Source of the DNA: Polytrichum commune
Lineage: Eukaryota > Streptophyta > Polytrichopsida > Polytrichales > Polytrichaceae
Direction: 5' to 3'
Assembly (NCBI GenBank): GCA_950295325.1
Contig: OX485806.1
Span: 35,838,001 to 35,902,000, forward strand
DNA length: 64,000 nt
The notes beneath the pieces were generated by a model that did no database searches, was not told the DNA's origin, and saw only the letters and a program-made list of their open reading frames with translations. A program made the translations under genes and the position numbers. Below are positions 1 through 11,929 of the stretch, piece by piece; within the stretch, counting starts at the first letter, position 1; each line of letters starts with the position of its first letter.

Positions 1-407
1 ACTATTCTACATGAAATCGCTAACACTACCGGAAGGGTGTATGTGTTCATTTTACAATGGGAAAAAAAAATTAGAGTTATAATCACTTTTGCATCTGCAC
101 TTCAATTCGGAAACTTGGAATGACAATAGGAAGTAAATGCTTGACATGCAAAAGGAAATTATCCTCACATTTAAAGTTTTAAGTAAATTATTTGTATTTG
201 TAAAGTATAAATTAAAATTAAAAAATCACGTATATTTATATTTATATTTATAAGGTCAAACAAACAACTGATCAGACTTGGCCTTGCCAACATCCACAAT
301 ACAAATCCAACCCGATCTAATAGCAAACTAAGAACGCTTTTATTACATCTCAAATCTCATCCACAACATATTTCAAAATATTTCATCCATCGATTCGTAG
401 GCATAAT
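1..407. other. AT-rich 3' flank of the small secreted-protein gene
   Basis: No coding region was recognised. On the minus strand this is the downstream flank of the gene ending at 408. It contains an AATAAA at 338-343 about 65 bases after that stop, which could serve as its polyadenylation signal. The rest is AT-rich with short TTTATA repeats near 225-255. Confidence 0.5.
338..343 (-). terminator. Putative polyadenylation signal AATAAA for the 408-743 gene
   Basis: The minus strand reads AATAAA here, about 65 bases beyond the stop codon at 408. The distance fits a plant near-upstream poly(A) element. The hexamer is common in AT-rich DNA, so this is an inference from position. Confidence 0.35.
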
Positions 408-743
408 TCAATAATAACTTAAAATTATTGATTCCACCCGATCAGCATCACCTTGAAGTGGAAGTGGTTCATGAGATTTATTAATTGCAGGAGGTTGTGA
501 ATTCAAGTTGCAATTGTAAACTGTGCTCGCGTTAAATTGCATGGGAATCGTAATATTCGATGGAACGTCATCATCTGCAACAAAGTCATCAAATAACCAG
601 CCTTCCATTGTAAGCTCATCAATCTCTTGAAGGAAGTCATCTTCTATAGCAGGATTGAGCTTTGGAAATGGTCGTGCATTAATTGCCGGTATAACTCCAA
701 CCAGCAAAGTGACGATCAGTAATACACTCAATAAGAGTTTCAT
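408..743 (-). CDS. Small putative secreted acidic protein, 111 aa, unknown family
   Basis: The family is not recognised. From the ATG at 741-743 the protein starts with a typical secretory signal: Met-Lys, a hydrophobic core rich in Leu/Val/Ile at about residues 3-17, then a plausible signal-peptidase site after Ile-Asn-Ala near residue 23. The predicted mature chain of about 88 residues is acidic, with runs such as EDDF and FVADDDVP. It has three N-glycosylation sequons (NIT, NAS, NKS) and only one cysteine, so it is not a classic cysteine-rich peptide. An upstream in-frame ATG at 774-776 would add 11 polar residues in front of the signal, so the internal ATG is preferred. It lies about 400 bases downstream of the lyase gene on the same strand, with a TATA-like stretch near 961-970 and AATAAA at 338-343. 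It could be one exon of a longer gene or a lineage-specific secreted peptide. Expression is unproven. Confidence 0.5.
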   Translation of the reverse strand: MKLLLSVLLIVTLLVGVIPAINARPFPKLNPAIEDDFLQEIDELTMEGWLFDDFVADDDVPSNITIPMQFNASTVYNCNLNSQPPAINKSHEPLPLQGDADRVESIILSYY

Positions 744-1137
744 CGTTGTGTTTTTTGAGGTCACGTTTAACCTCAAAAATATCTACATCAGAGGGATATA
801 AGGAGGCCTATTGCATATTCATGGTGAAAGATATTGTAACTTAAAAAATTAAAGCATCGAGTATTCTATACATAGTGCAGAAGTAAAAGCACATAAGTTC
901 AGTGTAAAAGTGAATGTTAAAATAGTTAATGCTCAACACTAACCACTTAAGACGATCACATATATATAAGCTCTTTGAAGATTTGTTGCAGAATGAGGTT
1001 TAGTCACCTTTATGTCATTCTCACTCACACAAGATGTACAAAATTATCAATTGGGTTTTTTCCTGGGTTTATTGCACATCAAAAAGGGCAAACCTCCTGG
1101 AAGTAACTGTAATAGGCTCTTTCTACCTTTTAACTAA
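744..1137. other. Spacer between the small gene and the lyase gene
   Basis: Reading the minus strand, this contains the 3' end of the lyase transcript (AATAAA at 1068-1073, about 65 bases past its stop at 1138) and then the presumptive promoter of the small gene, with a TATATATA-type stretch near 961-970. Nothing else was recognised. Confidence 0.45.
1068..1073 (-). terminator. Putative polyadenylation signal of the lyase gene
   Basis: AATAAA on the minus strand, about 65 bases after the TGA stop at 1138-1140. Called from position and sequence only. Confidence 0.45.
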
Positions 1138-4100
1138 TCAGGATGAAGCATAACCCGAAGTGGAGCCACTAGCAGGCGCTTCCAGGTGCAAATAATCATA
1201 CATAATTGCAATGAAAGGCCCAGTGGCTTTCCTTTGAGTGAGATAGAAGACGTTCTGCCCAACTTGCAAAAGTTTTGGATCAACGTCAATTGTCCATAGC
1301 TTGTACAGTCCGTGGTTACCGTGGCGAGCAACAGCATTGTCTCTACCGTATTGCATTGTGTCAAACGCAGGTTTTTTAGCGCGGTCCATATTGTTTACAA
1401 ACAGCTGCAAATTAACCAAAAGCTCAAAATTATCAGATCAACAAGTTACAATATGAAGGTGGAAATGAAACTTTAACAAAGAATTTAAAATTATAAGATA
1501 AATAAGTTGTACACCATGAAGGTGGAAATGAAACAATGGAAGAGAGCGAGGTCACATGACAGAGAAAACCACTGTATTACACTTAACCCTTGACTGAAAT
1601 TCTCAAAACCCAAAAAAACTCATAATCATGCCAACATCGTGGTAAACATGAGGTTAATCTGTTTAATATTAAAAAAAAATTAAAACTAAGCATTCATTTG
1701 ACAAACAATGAATACTCTATAAACATTTGTTCTAATATTTTCATAATCATATTTGCATGTGCAATTTTATAGGAACATCTTATCATACATCTCAAGCAAG
1801 TTGTAATTATGGACAAGGCCTTGTTCTAGTTTTTAAATTTAAATATGAGTTAAACTTGTGGAAGATGTAAGGACCCAGTGTAGATTCTAAAACTGACATT
1901 AGAATTTAGAATTGTACATGGTTATCCAGTGTTTGATCAAATTTTGTTTTAAGTAGAACTTTTGTCTCACAAATTCCAATTTGATTGGTCTATCTACTTT
2001 CGATGGAACAACAATGATACCTGAATGGCTGCTCCATTTGCAGCTGCCGTCGCAATTCGGAGTTTGTAAGGGTAGCCAGTGATCACCTCTGGAAGCTCGA
2101 AGAGAACCTTCCAAGTGGTGGGTGAGTAGGAGCCATCAGGGTTTATCCTACAAACAACCCCACATGATGAGATTCAACAAGTGAGTGTCATCAACAACTT
2201 TGAAGCTTTTACTAAGAATACATCTCCAAATGCCTACACATCAATCACAGGTTGGGAACAATACTCAAAATCCTGATCTTGAGCAAGAAAATTTATCCAG
2301 AAATAAGGTAGATGAACCTACTACAGTTACTTCCAGGAGGTTTGGCCTCTTTCGTACAATAAATCTAGGAAAAAATCCCATAAGAATGAGATCAAGGTGA
2401 TAAACCTCAGTTCGTGACAAAATTTTAAAGAGCATATTTACGATCTATGCATGCCTAAAGTGGTTTGTACCTTAAGTGTTCGGTTTAGGAGAATATTGAA
2501 CCATTTTGTACCCAAAATCAGGTGCTTCAATAAGATTGAGACATGTCTACCCAAGCACTTTCTATGGGAGGAGGTGGGCTTTTTATTTAATACCTGGTAA
2601 GATGTGCAAAGAACCAATCTTTGCTCCAGTCACTTTGGCCAACGGTGTAGACCAGGTCTTCTGTAGGGTAGAGATCTGTGTACCGTTCCCACAATCCATA
2701 TTGACGCCACCTGCAATGCCACGCAAAATGTACCCACTTCATTCAACACTTGTATCAAAGAAAATTCAAATTTACCCCAAGAACCTAATGAAATCTCAAG
2801 TTGGAAGAATATAAGTGCAGGGTGACGTGGGCATTGCATAGCTGTCAATTTTATATTTGAAAAATCATCCTGAACAATTTAGTACAACATTCTTACTTTT
2901 CACGGTGATTGAGGAACAACTTGTTCACGTATTTGGGATTAGCATCCGGCACAAAAAAGCCGTTTGCTGTGCGGTCAGGGTAGCCAATCTCCCACACAGT
3001 TGGGCCGTCTCGGGGACTAGCGAAAGTTATGTCACCAAGCTCAATCGCCGCACCTGCCACATCGGCCATTTATTGAATTCAGTGAACTTGCACACTCTTG
3101 CTAAGTTAAAACGTGCCCACCAGACCAGGAAAATGTTTTTTTGCTACAATCGGTTTTATTTGGCTTTATAAAGTACGATGGCATGGTTGTCCCTATGTTT
3201 ACAATTAAAATTGTTCATTGTCCACCGATTATGTTATAGTGGACCTTTCTTTTGGAGCACTTGGCTGGGTCAATGGTCTCATATTTGTCCGGCCAATGCC
3301 ATCCAACAAGTAACGCCGCTGCGCCAATTTGCAGCAAGGAGATCATAACCAAGTGCTCATGTATGAGCAATGTAGGCTCTAGTCATTACTCTTGCTTATT
3401 CTCATCTATGAGGAGCTATAAGTTAGTTCGTCGTAGTTTGATTAAGTAATTTTATTGACATACCTTTTCTTGATTGGATACTAGGAGACACATTATCAAC
3501 TGTGATTTATGACCTTATCGTGGCCTAACCACTACATCCAATAATGGACATGTGTCGCCCTGCCATAGTAGTAGGCACCCAACACCTACCTCACCGCTAC
3601 CCCCGGCTTGGTAAGTTGGGCGCCCACTACATCCCATGGCAAGGCTCCTCGCATCCACTACCTAGCTCACAAGTCAGGTGCAGAACAAGTGGCGTTGAGA
3701 TTAACCTGGTTGGATATGAATAGGACCATTTTGGTGTTTGAAATCTCCCACAACGCCGGGAACCCATCCGTAGAGGTCATACACACCAGCACGAATGTTT
3801 CGAATGCAGAAGCATCCATCAGAATCTGCTTGACTCCAAAACTGGTAGCCCTGTTTACATCAAGAAATTATGCCACCCATTATTGAATAAATCACAGCAA
3901 GACCAACGTTTGCAAATTGAACAACGATCAACAATTTATCATGTACCTAGGATATAAAATAGACATAAACAATGAAGCAGTTGAAATAACTAATGAACAC
4001 CTTGCTCTCAGTTTGCCATGAACCTGCCTCGCCTGGAGCTGCCAACCCCACAAATGCGTCCTTGGCTCCCCATGTGTGAGGTGACTGGTATCTGCCAACA

Positions 4101-7100
4101 TAAGGGATTGCCTTGTGTTAAAGCTCGTAGTGGAAAGGCCAAGTGATTTTGCTGACATGTCTATTCTTGATTGGATTCAAGGAGACACATGATCATCCAT
4201 AATGTATGATCATGGCCTCGCCTGACCACATTATGTCCAATGATGAACACGTGTCATCTTACCGTCGGCTGTAGTATGCATTCAATATCTACCTCGCCAT
4301 TACTGCAACTCGGTAGGTTGGAAGTCTACTACACACCATGGCAAGGCCCCTCATCTCCATTACCTAGTCCATTAGTGGTTGTGGATTCAAATTTGCTGAT
4401 ACAGTACAGTAGTCTATGCTAACTTGTTTGTGTAGAGAAATGTCATGGCATGGTAAGGTTGTGTGATTTTACGGATCCGTTACAAGGAGCCGACCACTCA
4501 AGGTGCCACGTTCCTCTGCCTTGGGTAAGGTAGGTGTAGCTGGCCATGAGTAGGGCCATGCCTGCTCTTCAGCTCTTGCCTACACCACAAAATTCCCACG
4601 CAGTAAGCATTGAACTAATCAAGGTGGCATCATTTCCTTTTAATTGCTTGTTTGGAAAACACAAACGAACACAGTTTAATCTTCAGTAGTGAACCACCAG
4701 GCATACTTCAACAGTAGATGGTGCTAAAACCAACACCAAAAAAATTTGCACAATAAGTACATTCTGATTCTGAGAATGTCCACTGTCGTGACATCAGGCT
4801 TGTGTGTTGGTTTTGGATCATTTACCAATAAAACTTTGAACTTAATAGCTTTTGCATATGGATGTCACATAGACATGTTTTGGTGTGTTGTAATCCCCTC
4901 TCAATTGCTAATGAGAAAGTTTAGAACTTCTTGAACATAATAATAGTATCTATGCTCAGCTCTTAAAGTGTCGATTTTAGCAATGTTTCAGTATGTCAAT
5001 CCTAATTGCTCAGGGAACGTTGAAACTCAATGAAAAAAGTGCCAACAAATTACAACTGAATTTGTACTCACTTGGGCCTTAGCGTTCTCCCACATGGCAG
5101 AATATGGAGTGCCCATGGGTGCAGAGTTGAGGTACACAAAAATTGGCCCAAAAACTTTTTGCCAAGGTTCCCCTTCCTCAAAACTGGGGTTAAGGTCACT
5201 CCCAGCATAATGCGCACCTTGAAACACCTGAGACACATAATATACAAAAGTAGGATGCATCTTGCTAGTTTTAAAAGAAACCCACAACGTGTACACCATT
5301 AACCTCGAGATAATCAAGAGATTAATAATTTGACCGTCATCCTAAAAAGCAACATATCAACAAGGGTATTAAGCTTGCTGTTCTAAAAGGAAAAACTTAC
5401 AGCGAGACATGTAGGGCCAACATGGGATGTCAAATTTTGCTTCGTAGGACCGCCATTACGGAACTCGTTGCTAGGGGAGATGATCCACCAACCCACCATG
5501 GGGTCGTGGCTCACCCAACCATGCACCTTCATGTCTTTATTGTCCACTACGTATTGATATTTATCATCCACCTAGTGATTGATTAAAGAATGAGTCAAAA
5601 TCAAGAAAGTAAAATTGAGTGAAGGTCCAATCTAGAAGTTTAATATGTCAAACTGTATGGCGGGACCCTCTTAAAGAATTGCACATGTAGAGATGAACAT
5701 GATAATTTTGAAAATATTTCAAGTATTCACCAATTGATTACATAGATTTAACATCAAAAATTAATGTATTAACCTTTTTCATCATATTATAACACCATAA
5801 CCTTCAAATAATCACTGAGGATTCATGGACCTATGTCCCATAAAATTTAGATATATTGAAAGTGTATCAGCAGATCTGCCCAATAGACTTGAGTTAACCA
5901 AAAACTCCAGATTTTGAAAATATGTCCAGATTTACGAAAATCGGAGTGGAAATTGCGCACCTCGCCTGCATGATCTGGCTCAATGGGATCCGTAAGCACA
6001 TGTGCTTCAGGGTAAGCCAGTTGCTTGCACCTCTTTGGTGTCAAGTCCTCAGGGCAAGGCATCAGCCTCTGTCTATCATCTGCCACGGCCATGAAATGGA
6101 ACCTTTAAGGTGTTCAGTTTACACTTCATGAATAAGTTCAGTGAGCAGAATAAACCAATACCGGCACGCATCATAAAAAGAGAGTTATGGTTTAAAATAG
6201 AAAGATATAATTGCTATAACAGAGTTGTAAATGTGTATTACTTGTCTTTTTCTAGCTTGAACGTGATTCGGGTTTGGTTGAGGTTGAAGGCAGGCCAGCC
6301 GGTTGGTCGCTCATAAATGCCATATGAATAGAAACCCGAAACCCCTTGCAAGAGCACAAATCTGCAATGGAAATAGCAGACAACAACAATTTAACCTCGT
6401 TCAGTTGAAGTGAGCAGGATAAAATATTGACAATGCCTGCATCTATTGACTGAGTGGCACAGACCAAATGGGATTACATATAAATAATCTTGGTATTGAC
6501 AATGAAGTTTAGATATATTGAAAGTGTATGAATGGATTCGTCCATAGAACTGAGTTAACTGAAATGTCTAGATTTTGAAAATATGTCCAGTTTTACAAAA
6601 ATATGAATTGTATTATACACTATGCAAGGGTGTTTAAGCAGTCACCGCTTATCGATGTTGATAGGTATGCCCGCACCATTTGGGTCATACGGTCGGAAAA
6701 AAGAAACCTCCACCCGACTGTCATCCTTGAATACAATATTAAAGTTGGTTCCAGCGATACTGCAAGAGACAAAAGAAGAAAGTTTATGCAATGCATAAGA
6801 GCACTCCTTAAATGACAACAGTTATGGATCATAACATGTTCTTAAACCCTCAAATACAAGCAAAATGAGGTATCTAGAAAAGAATATAATATGGCATCAC
6901 TACCATTCCCCCAGAAGCACAAAGAGATATGTCCCTTATCTACAATGATGGCCACCAGATAGCAATCTATGAAGACAAAGAAATCATTAATTCTAGAATT
7001 CGTGGATTAGCGGACTCACACATCAAAGGTATCCTTCCCACCAGGTTGGCTCCAGTTCAGATCCCAGTATCTGCAACCCATGTCCTCAGGTCAAAAAACT

Positions 7101-8488
7101 AAGATTTAAGTAAATTTGCACAAAATATTGTCCGAACATAGGAGTGCTTGATAGGATATTAATGTGTGTGTCGCCAATTCATGCACACGACAAAACAAAA
7201 TGATTGAGGGAAGAAAATTAGGAATATTTGATGGAAACCATGTTTATACAAACTAGACATGCACTCCACATCTTAGACTAGCCGATAGAACTACATGTAT
7301 GCAGTTCCATAATGTCCAGAATTCAAGCATAAGTTCTAGCTATACTCAATACCTAGTTGAAAGCCATGCCAAGGATTACTCAAACCCTGCTGACATGCAG
7401 TAGTTTACAATTGTTTGAAGACAGACACGTTTGACACCCTCAAAACAGCAAACTATTTGCTTCATGACCAACAAGAATATTCATGGTTTAGTTGAAACTA
7501 TTGATCAAAGACATTCGATCTGATAAAGCAATTGATTGATGGATGAAGTAAGGAATAGTTCACCCTCTATTGCCTTCCTTGTTATGAGATTCAAGGAGAT
7601 TTTCAATTCCTCCATATTTAACAATAGTCAAAATCCCGCCAGGCTTGGTAAGCGTGAGCTGAACTATGCCATTGTCCAAGATAACCTGCAACCAATCAAC
7701 CAACAAGGGCATGAAAGATTATGAACTAGGTAACGGATGCAAGGAGCAATGTCAGGGCCCATAGTAGCTGATGTCTAACCTACTTCGCAGGGAGGTAGGT
7801 ATTGAGTTTCATGTCTACTACAACCAATGTCAGGGCCACATTACGTGTCCATTACCGTGTCCATTACCGGATTTGGTCATCAGGCTAAGACAAGGTCATT
7901 GATTACGGGTGATAATGTGCCCCCTCATATCCAATCAAGAATAGAGGCATCAACAAAATCTCTTAGCCTGACCACTACAACACACCATGCTCAAACTGTA
8001 AGGATCTTCTACCATGGAAAAAGTTGAATTGGGGTAAATGTGCAATGTAGTCAAAGGAACTTACAGAAATGTTGTTGGCATTTCTAGTAAAATGAAAAGA
8101 TTCCCTTAGAAACAAGAGCACCAAATTACAGCCTAAGATGCAACATGTGGATATGAGTTTGTCTCAAAAAAACAACAAAAAACTAAAAAAAACTAAAAGT
8201 ATGTTGCAAAGATGGAAAAGAAAAACTCCTTACATATTCATTATGCTCAATGAGAGAAACAGGGGCATAGACATATCCACTGGTAATGTGAGGCTGATCA
8301 CAGGTAGTGTGAGGATGATGACTCATATGATGGGGTTGTTCAATAATTTGAGGTTGAACACTGGTATGGGGGTGTTGGGAAATTTGAGGATGATCATCTT
8401 TGTCATCGTGAAGAAGATCTTCTTTCAGATCGTGCAGCGCTTTCCGAATTCCTGTACCCCAAAAAATCACCAAACTTGTTGACGACAT
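1138..8488 (-). CDS. Rhamnogalacturonan lyase (polysaccharide lyase family 4), 15 exons, 713 aa
   Basis: The enzyme cleaves the rhamnogalacturonan-I backbone of pectin by beta-elimination. Exons in transcript order: 8488-8234, 7685-7564, 7070-7020, 6759-6646, 6361-6242, 6102-5961, 5571-5401, 5227-5072, 4579-4473, 4091-4001, 3850-3706, 3053-2897, 2710-2594, 2147-2021, 1404-1138. All junctions are GT/AG and phases match, giving 2142 coding bases. The catalytic beta-sandwich begins near residue 86 (VILDNGIVQLTL) and includes GGPTKQNLTSHVGPT with Lys312 and GAHYAG with His331, which match the catalytic Lys/His of fungal PL4. The fnIII-like domain carries GYQFW (444) and DLYGWVPG. The C-terminal carbohydrate-binding-like domain carries YGLWERYTDLYP (548-559) and ends with MYDYLHLE (693-700). 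Residues 30-70 form an unusual His/Pro-rich extension and no signal peptide is visible, so a further 5' exon or alternative start is possible. No frameshift or stop is seen. Confidence 0.95.
3428..3690 (+). repeat. Dispersed repeat C, copy 1, in lyase intron 11
   Basis: This ~260-bp intronic segment aligns along its length with 4123-4380 and, reversed, with 7718-7990. Shared landmarks are 'cttgattgga', 'gacacat.atca', 'catggcaaggc' and a final 'ctacctag'. There is no coding content. It is probably a MITE-type element, but its ends and target duplication were not resolved. Confidence 0.7.
4123..4380 (+). repeat. Dispersed repeat C, copy 2, in lyase intron 9
   Basis: A direct copy of the 3428-3690 segment in another intron of the same gene. 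It starts about 30 bases from the acceptor of the exon at 4091-4001, so it occupies most of the acceptor-proximal intron sequence. Confidence 0.7.
5847..5943 (+). repeat. Duplicated 97-bp intronic segment, copy 1
   Basis: This segment begins 'ttagatatattgaaagtgta' and includes 'gattttgaaaatatgtccag'. It matches 6506-6602 closely and in the same orientation. Both copies lie just 3' of an exon in transcript sense (exons ending at 5961 and 6646), which suggests either a duplicated donor-proximal intron segment or two insertions of one element. Confidence 0.75.
6506..6602 (+). repeat. Duplicated 97-bp intronic segment, copy 2
   Basis: A direct copy of 5847-5943 with scattered substitutions, located about 45 bases past the donor of the lyase exon 6759-6646. 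Confidence 0.75.
7718..7990 (-). repeat. Dispersed repeat C, copy 3 (inverted), in lyase intron 1
   Basis: The reverse complement of this segment aligns with 3428-3690 and 4123-4380, sharing 'attcttgattggat' and 'ttacctagt'. It carries a small internal tandem repeat, 'gtccattacc' written twice near 7847-7868. Confidence 0.7.
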
Positions 8489-10376
8489 TTTATGCCATCA
8501 TGAAGAAGAAGACCATTGATAGTAGAGAATTTCTCTAGCTTGACATGAGGTTTGGTGGGGACTCGGGAGTTGGTTGTTTTGCATACGACACCTTCCATTC
8601 CATGTTCCGTAAGTTTGTGGTGCATGCTTGGGAGTTAGTGTGGAGGTTTAAACAAATGGGGAATCAATTGGGAACAGATAGGTTCATTCAGGTTCAAATT
8701 GATTGTGTCCTAGATATTGTACACGAGAAGCCTTGCAACAGCCCATCGCAAGACGACGCGTGAACGATATCGAGGGCAGCGCTGACTATGTCACAAGGTC
8801 GTTTGCTACAGTCTATACTTATCGTGCTCGTGTCCAATGAAGACACAACACATCAACAAGATCTGAGATTCTCAACGCTACGGCACGCCAAGATGTGCTA
8901 AAATGAGTTTGGCCCTCAATGAACGGAAATAGGTTGCTCTTCACTCCAATTCAAACACTACTTTCAAGCTTGCACCATTCTTGCTGTTGTATGCAAAACA
9001 ACCAATGGACATTCATAGGGGAAATAAAATTTCCATTGACTTCAAAGGAGAGCTCCAGTGTAGGTTCTGATCTAATTCTGGATTGAGATGCATTTGGGTT
9101 TCGGAGCTCATCAAATGCGCAGAAGCCATTAACTAGTGCAAAGTGTCTGGAATTTCTGATGGAATTGTACTCTGGAAGGCAGCTTAATACATGGCTATGG
9201 CTCTCGAATTCAAAATTCAATCGAAGCACTCGCTATGGGGTTTCGGGATGCTAAAATTAAATCTTCCTTTTGAAGAGAATGGTTTCATGTGATGTAGGCT
9301 TGAAACCAACATCATAAGTTCTAGGAAGAGCGCCAGAATCACACAACCTCACAATGGACACTGAATGCAAACTTGAAGAATTGCCAAAATCCCTCCCCTC
9401 TTCACTCATCAGCTTGGCCTGACGATTCTCGTATTAAATTGCAGGCTACTGCTAATTTCAATCTATGGTAATAACGGATCTACCTCCTAATCAAAAACCT
9501 TCGAACGGCAATGCTATTTCTCCAGCAACTCGCAGATCTGATTCAAGATCTACAAAACGAACAAACAAAAATACCTCGGAACATGGTTGCAAGCCTTGCC
9601 ACACAGCTTGTGATGCAATTGCAATGCTCCCCGCAATGGCTCTAAATTGTGTCTCTGCCCCGAAGATGAGATGTAGCATTGGGTCGAATCTATAAAAGCA
9701 GAAATCAGTCCTTCACATTCTCCGTCCAAAATTAGACTCTTCTCATCAACACAAAATTCCAAATTAAAGTGCCAGACTCGTCACTCTACCAATGAGCCCA
9801 AAATAAGCAATCAGTTTATCGGATTGACAGAAATGAGATGCAACCTTTCGTTTGAACCGTAAGGCACTCCTGTTGTCCTCTTGCCTTTCCAATTATGAAG
9901 GCAGACCTTTCCAGAAGAAGAAGAAGAAACGCTGATCATGTGATCAGCGTGATTGGAATGCCCGTTCGACCAGCAGACCTTTCCACTACTACTGCGGCGC
10001 TTCTGGTGCTTACACTTCACCCAAAGAAACACAACTCCCCCTGAAAACATCAGTTCAAATGTCTCGCTGTTTTCGTGTCTGTGTATGATTTGGTGAGTCA
10101 TTTGCCACTTTTGCTTTTGAAGTGTGATTGAAAATGAGGCACAATATGTGCTCAAGTGTCCGTTATATAACTTCATTAAGGAATAAGTTTCAATCACTTT
10201 TTGAGAATGTAGGAAGGTGGAGGGTGCTTAAACCAACACTCTAAGCGATTTAGCCTAATTTTGGAGTCCATTTCAATTAATGGTATGCATGATTGGCTTA
10301 GACATAGTATAAACAAAAATAAAATAAATTGCACATCATATGAATATGCTACAAAATTTTGCAGTCACTTATAGGC
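8489..10376. other. Upstream flank of the lyase gene; no confirmed gene
   Basis: On the minus strand this is the promoter and 5' leader region of the lyase gene. An eight-codon upstream reading frame starting at the ATG read from 8515 ends in TAA three bases before the lyase ATG. Two unremarkable open stretches on the minus strand (8951-9229 and 9811-10197) have no recognisable domain. The second contains the small internal repeat 'SSSGKVC' twice. A tRNA-like string near 9768-9797 lacks the rest of a tRNA. I see no gene that I can support. Confidence 0.4.
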
Positions 10377-10448
10377 CGCCCACACCTACTGGTGATGGGC
10401 ATTAGTGAACAGGCGAACTCCGTTCACTGCCACCAGTAAGTGTGGGCG
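10377..10448. repeat. Imperfect hairpin, ~72 bp
   Basis: The left arm 'cgcccacacctactggtg' and right arm 'caccagtaagtgtgggcg' are inverted copies with one or two mismatches, and 'gtgaac'/'gttcac' extends the pairing towards a short loop. It resembles the stem-loops in subterminal regions of plant CACTA elements or a small MITE. The string 'caccagcaagtgtgggg' near 11367-11384 is a related half-site. Confidence 0.55.
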
Positions 10449-10485
10449 AGAACCAGGGAGAACCGGCGGTTACTTCCACATGAAT

Positions 10486-10822
10486 TAGTTGATTTTGAGA
10501 AATAACCCGGTCGAAGTTCAAGACTTCACGATAATTTGGTACATAAAGTTACAAAGATGAACCGTTGATTTGGAGAAATAACCCGGTCGAAGTTCGAGAC
10601 TTCGCGATAATTTGGTACCTAACGTTACAAAGATGAACCGGTGAGTTTGAGAAATAACCCGGTTGAACAAGACCTCACAAAACTTATCAAGCATTCTAGA
10701 GGAATATAGAGAATATACCTCAAATTAATAAAAGAAAAACCAAAAGTTCACGCAACATGTAACCAATCGGACTTGGAAAGAATAGATTTTAAACCGATCA
10801 TGCAAAAAAATCTCCATGGACA
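10486..10822 (+). repeat. Dispersed repeat A, solitary arm with internal tandem duplication
   Basis: A ~76-bp unit containing 'gagaaataacccggtcgaag' and 'ataatttggtac' is present in two near-identical tandem copies and a partial third (10490-10670). The sequence then continues with 'ctcaaattaataaaagaaaa' and 'aaaaaatctccatgga'. The whole stretch aligns with one arm of the foldback element at 24238-24851 and with 46866-47062. Confidence 0.75.
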
Positions 10823-11929
10823 ATTAGTCAAATATGATATTTAGTGTGACTTATTATTTGGATTTACACAGTGCTATATCCCTCTATTGATGAAATCAAT
10901 TTTTATAAAGTAAAGTTGTCAAAGTTTTATAGTGTCCAAACTATCAATTTAACATTTGTTGGTAAATATATGAGATGTACAGTAAATAGATATAGCATTG
11001 TGTAATTCCACATAGTAAGCTTTGCCTAAATATCATATTCAGTGTAGTTATAGAGAGATATGAATTTGTGGCTTCTATGTAGACTCACTCATTGCGAAGG
11101 TGAAAACATAGTGATTTATCTCACTTGAAATTATCCAGAAGTGAGAAATTATCTCGCTCGATATTATGTAGTAGTGCGAAATTATCTAATAGTGCGAAAT
11201 TATCTCACTCGAGATTTTCTAATAGTACGAAATCATAAAGGTGTGTGAAATTACCGATTGCAGCAATGAACGAGCGAGTGGCAGGACCGATGCGACCAGG
11301 TGCTGCCACAACTATAAAGCTCTTCAAAAGTGCAACCCTGCTAGTGGGAGTCGCCGACTGGCCTCGCCACCAGCAAGTGTGGGGAGGCTATTACCCTAGC
11401 TTCCTAAATCCGTCCCTAGACTCCCACTTTTTTCATTGCAAACGGCTCCACAACCGTCCCAGCACTCGCCCAAGACACTCCCATTTTTCACCCAAACCCA
11501 ATCATGTTTTCCTTCCAAAATTGCCCCCACCTTTTGTCCAAATTGCCCCACACTAAAACCAACATTCCACTCAATAACTAAATTGAGCTCTCATAACTTT
11601 TGCATGCATGATTTTAATAAAGACATACAAGCGAGCCACCCCTAGCTACGTTCTAATGCTTGCTCAAATCCAATCCCACTTTCGCCCAAAACCAACCCTG
11701 CATTTTCCCGCAACCACCATGTTTTTCACCCAAATTCACCTCTGCTTTGCGTCAAAGACATTCAGATGGTTTAAGGTGTGTTCCAAGTACATGATTAGGA
11801 GGCAATTATAGGTGTTGCTTTTGGGTGGGGTGTTGGATTTAGCACCTTATACCTTATTAGGGGGTCTCAAGTCTTTCTTTCAATTGAACCATCGAGTAGA
11901 TATTAGCCTCTATTTCACAGTGGTTGTCA

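Noticed and set aside
8951-9229. 92-codon minus-strand frame upstream of the lyase gene
   Set aside because: There is no recognisable domain and no supporting splice or promoter context. It is probably leader or intergenic sequence.
9768-9797. tRNA-like 5' half on the minus strand ('gggctcattggtagagtgac')
   Set aside because: There is no anticodon arm, T-arm or acceptor complement in the following 60 bases.
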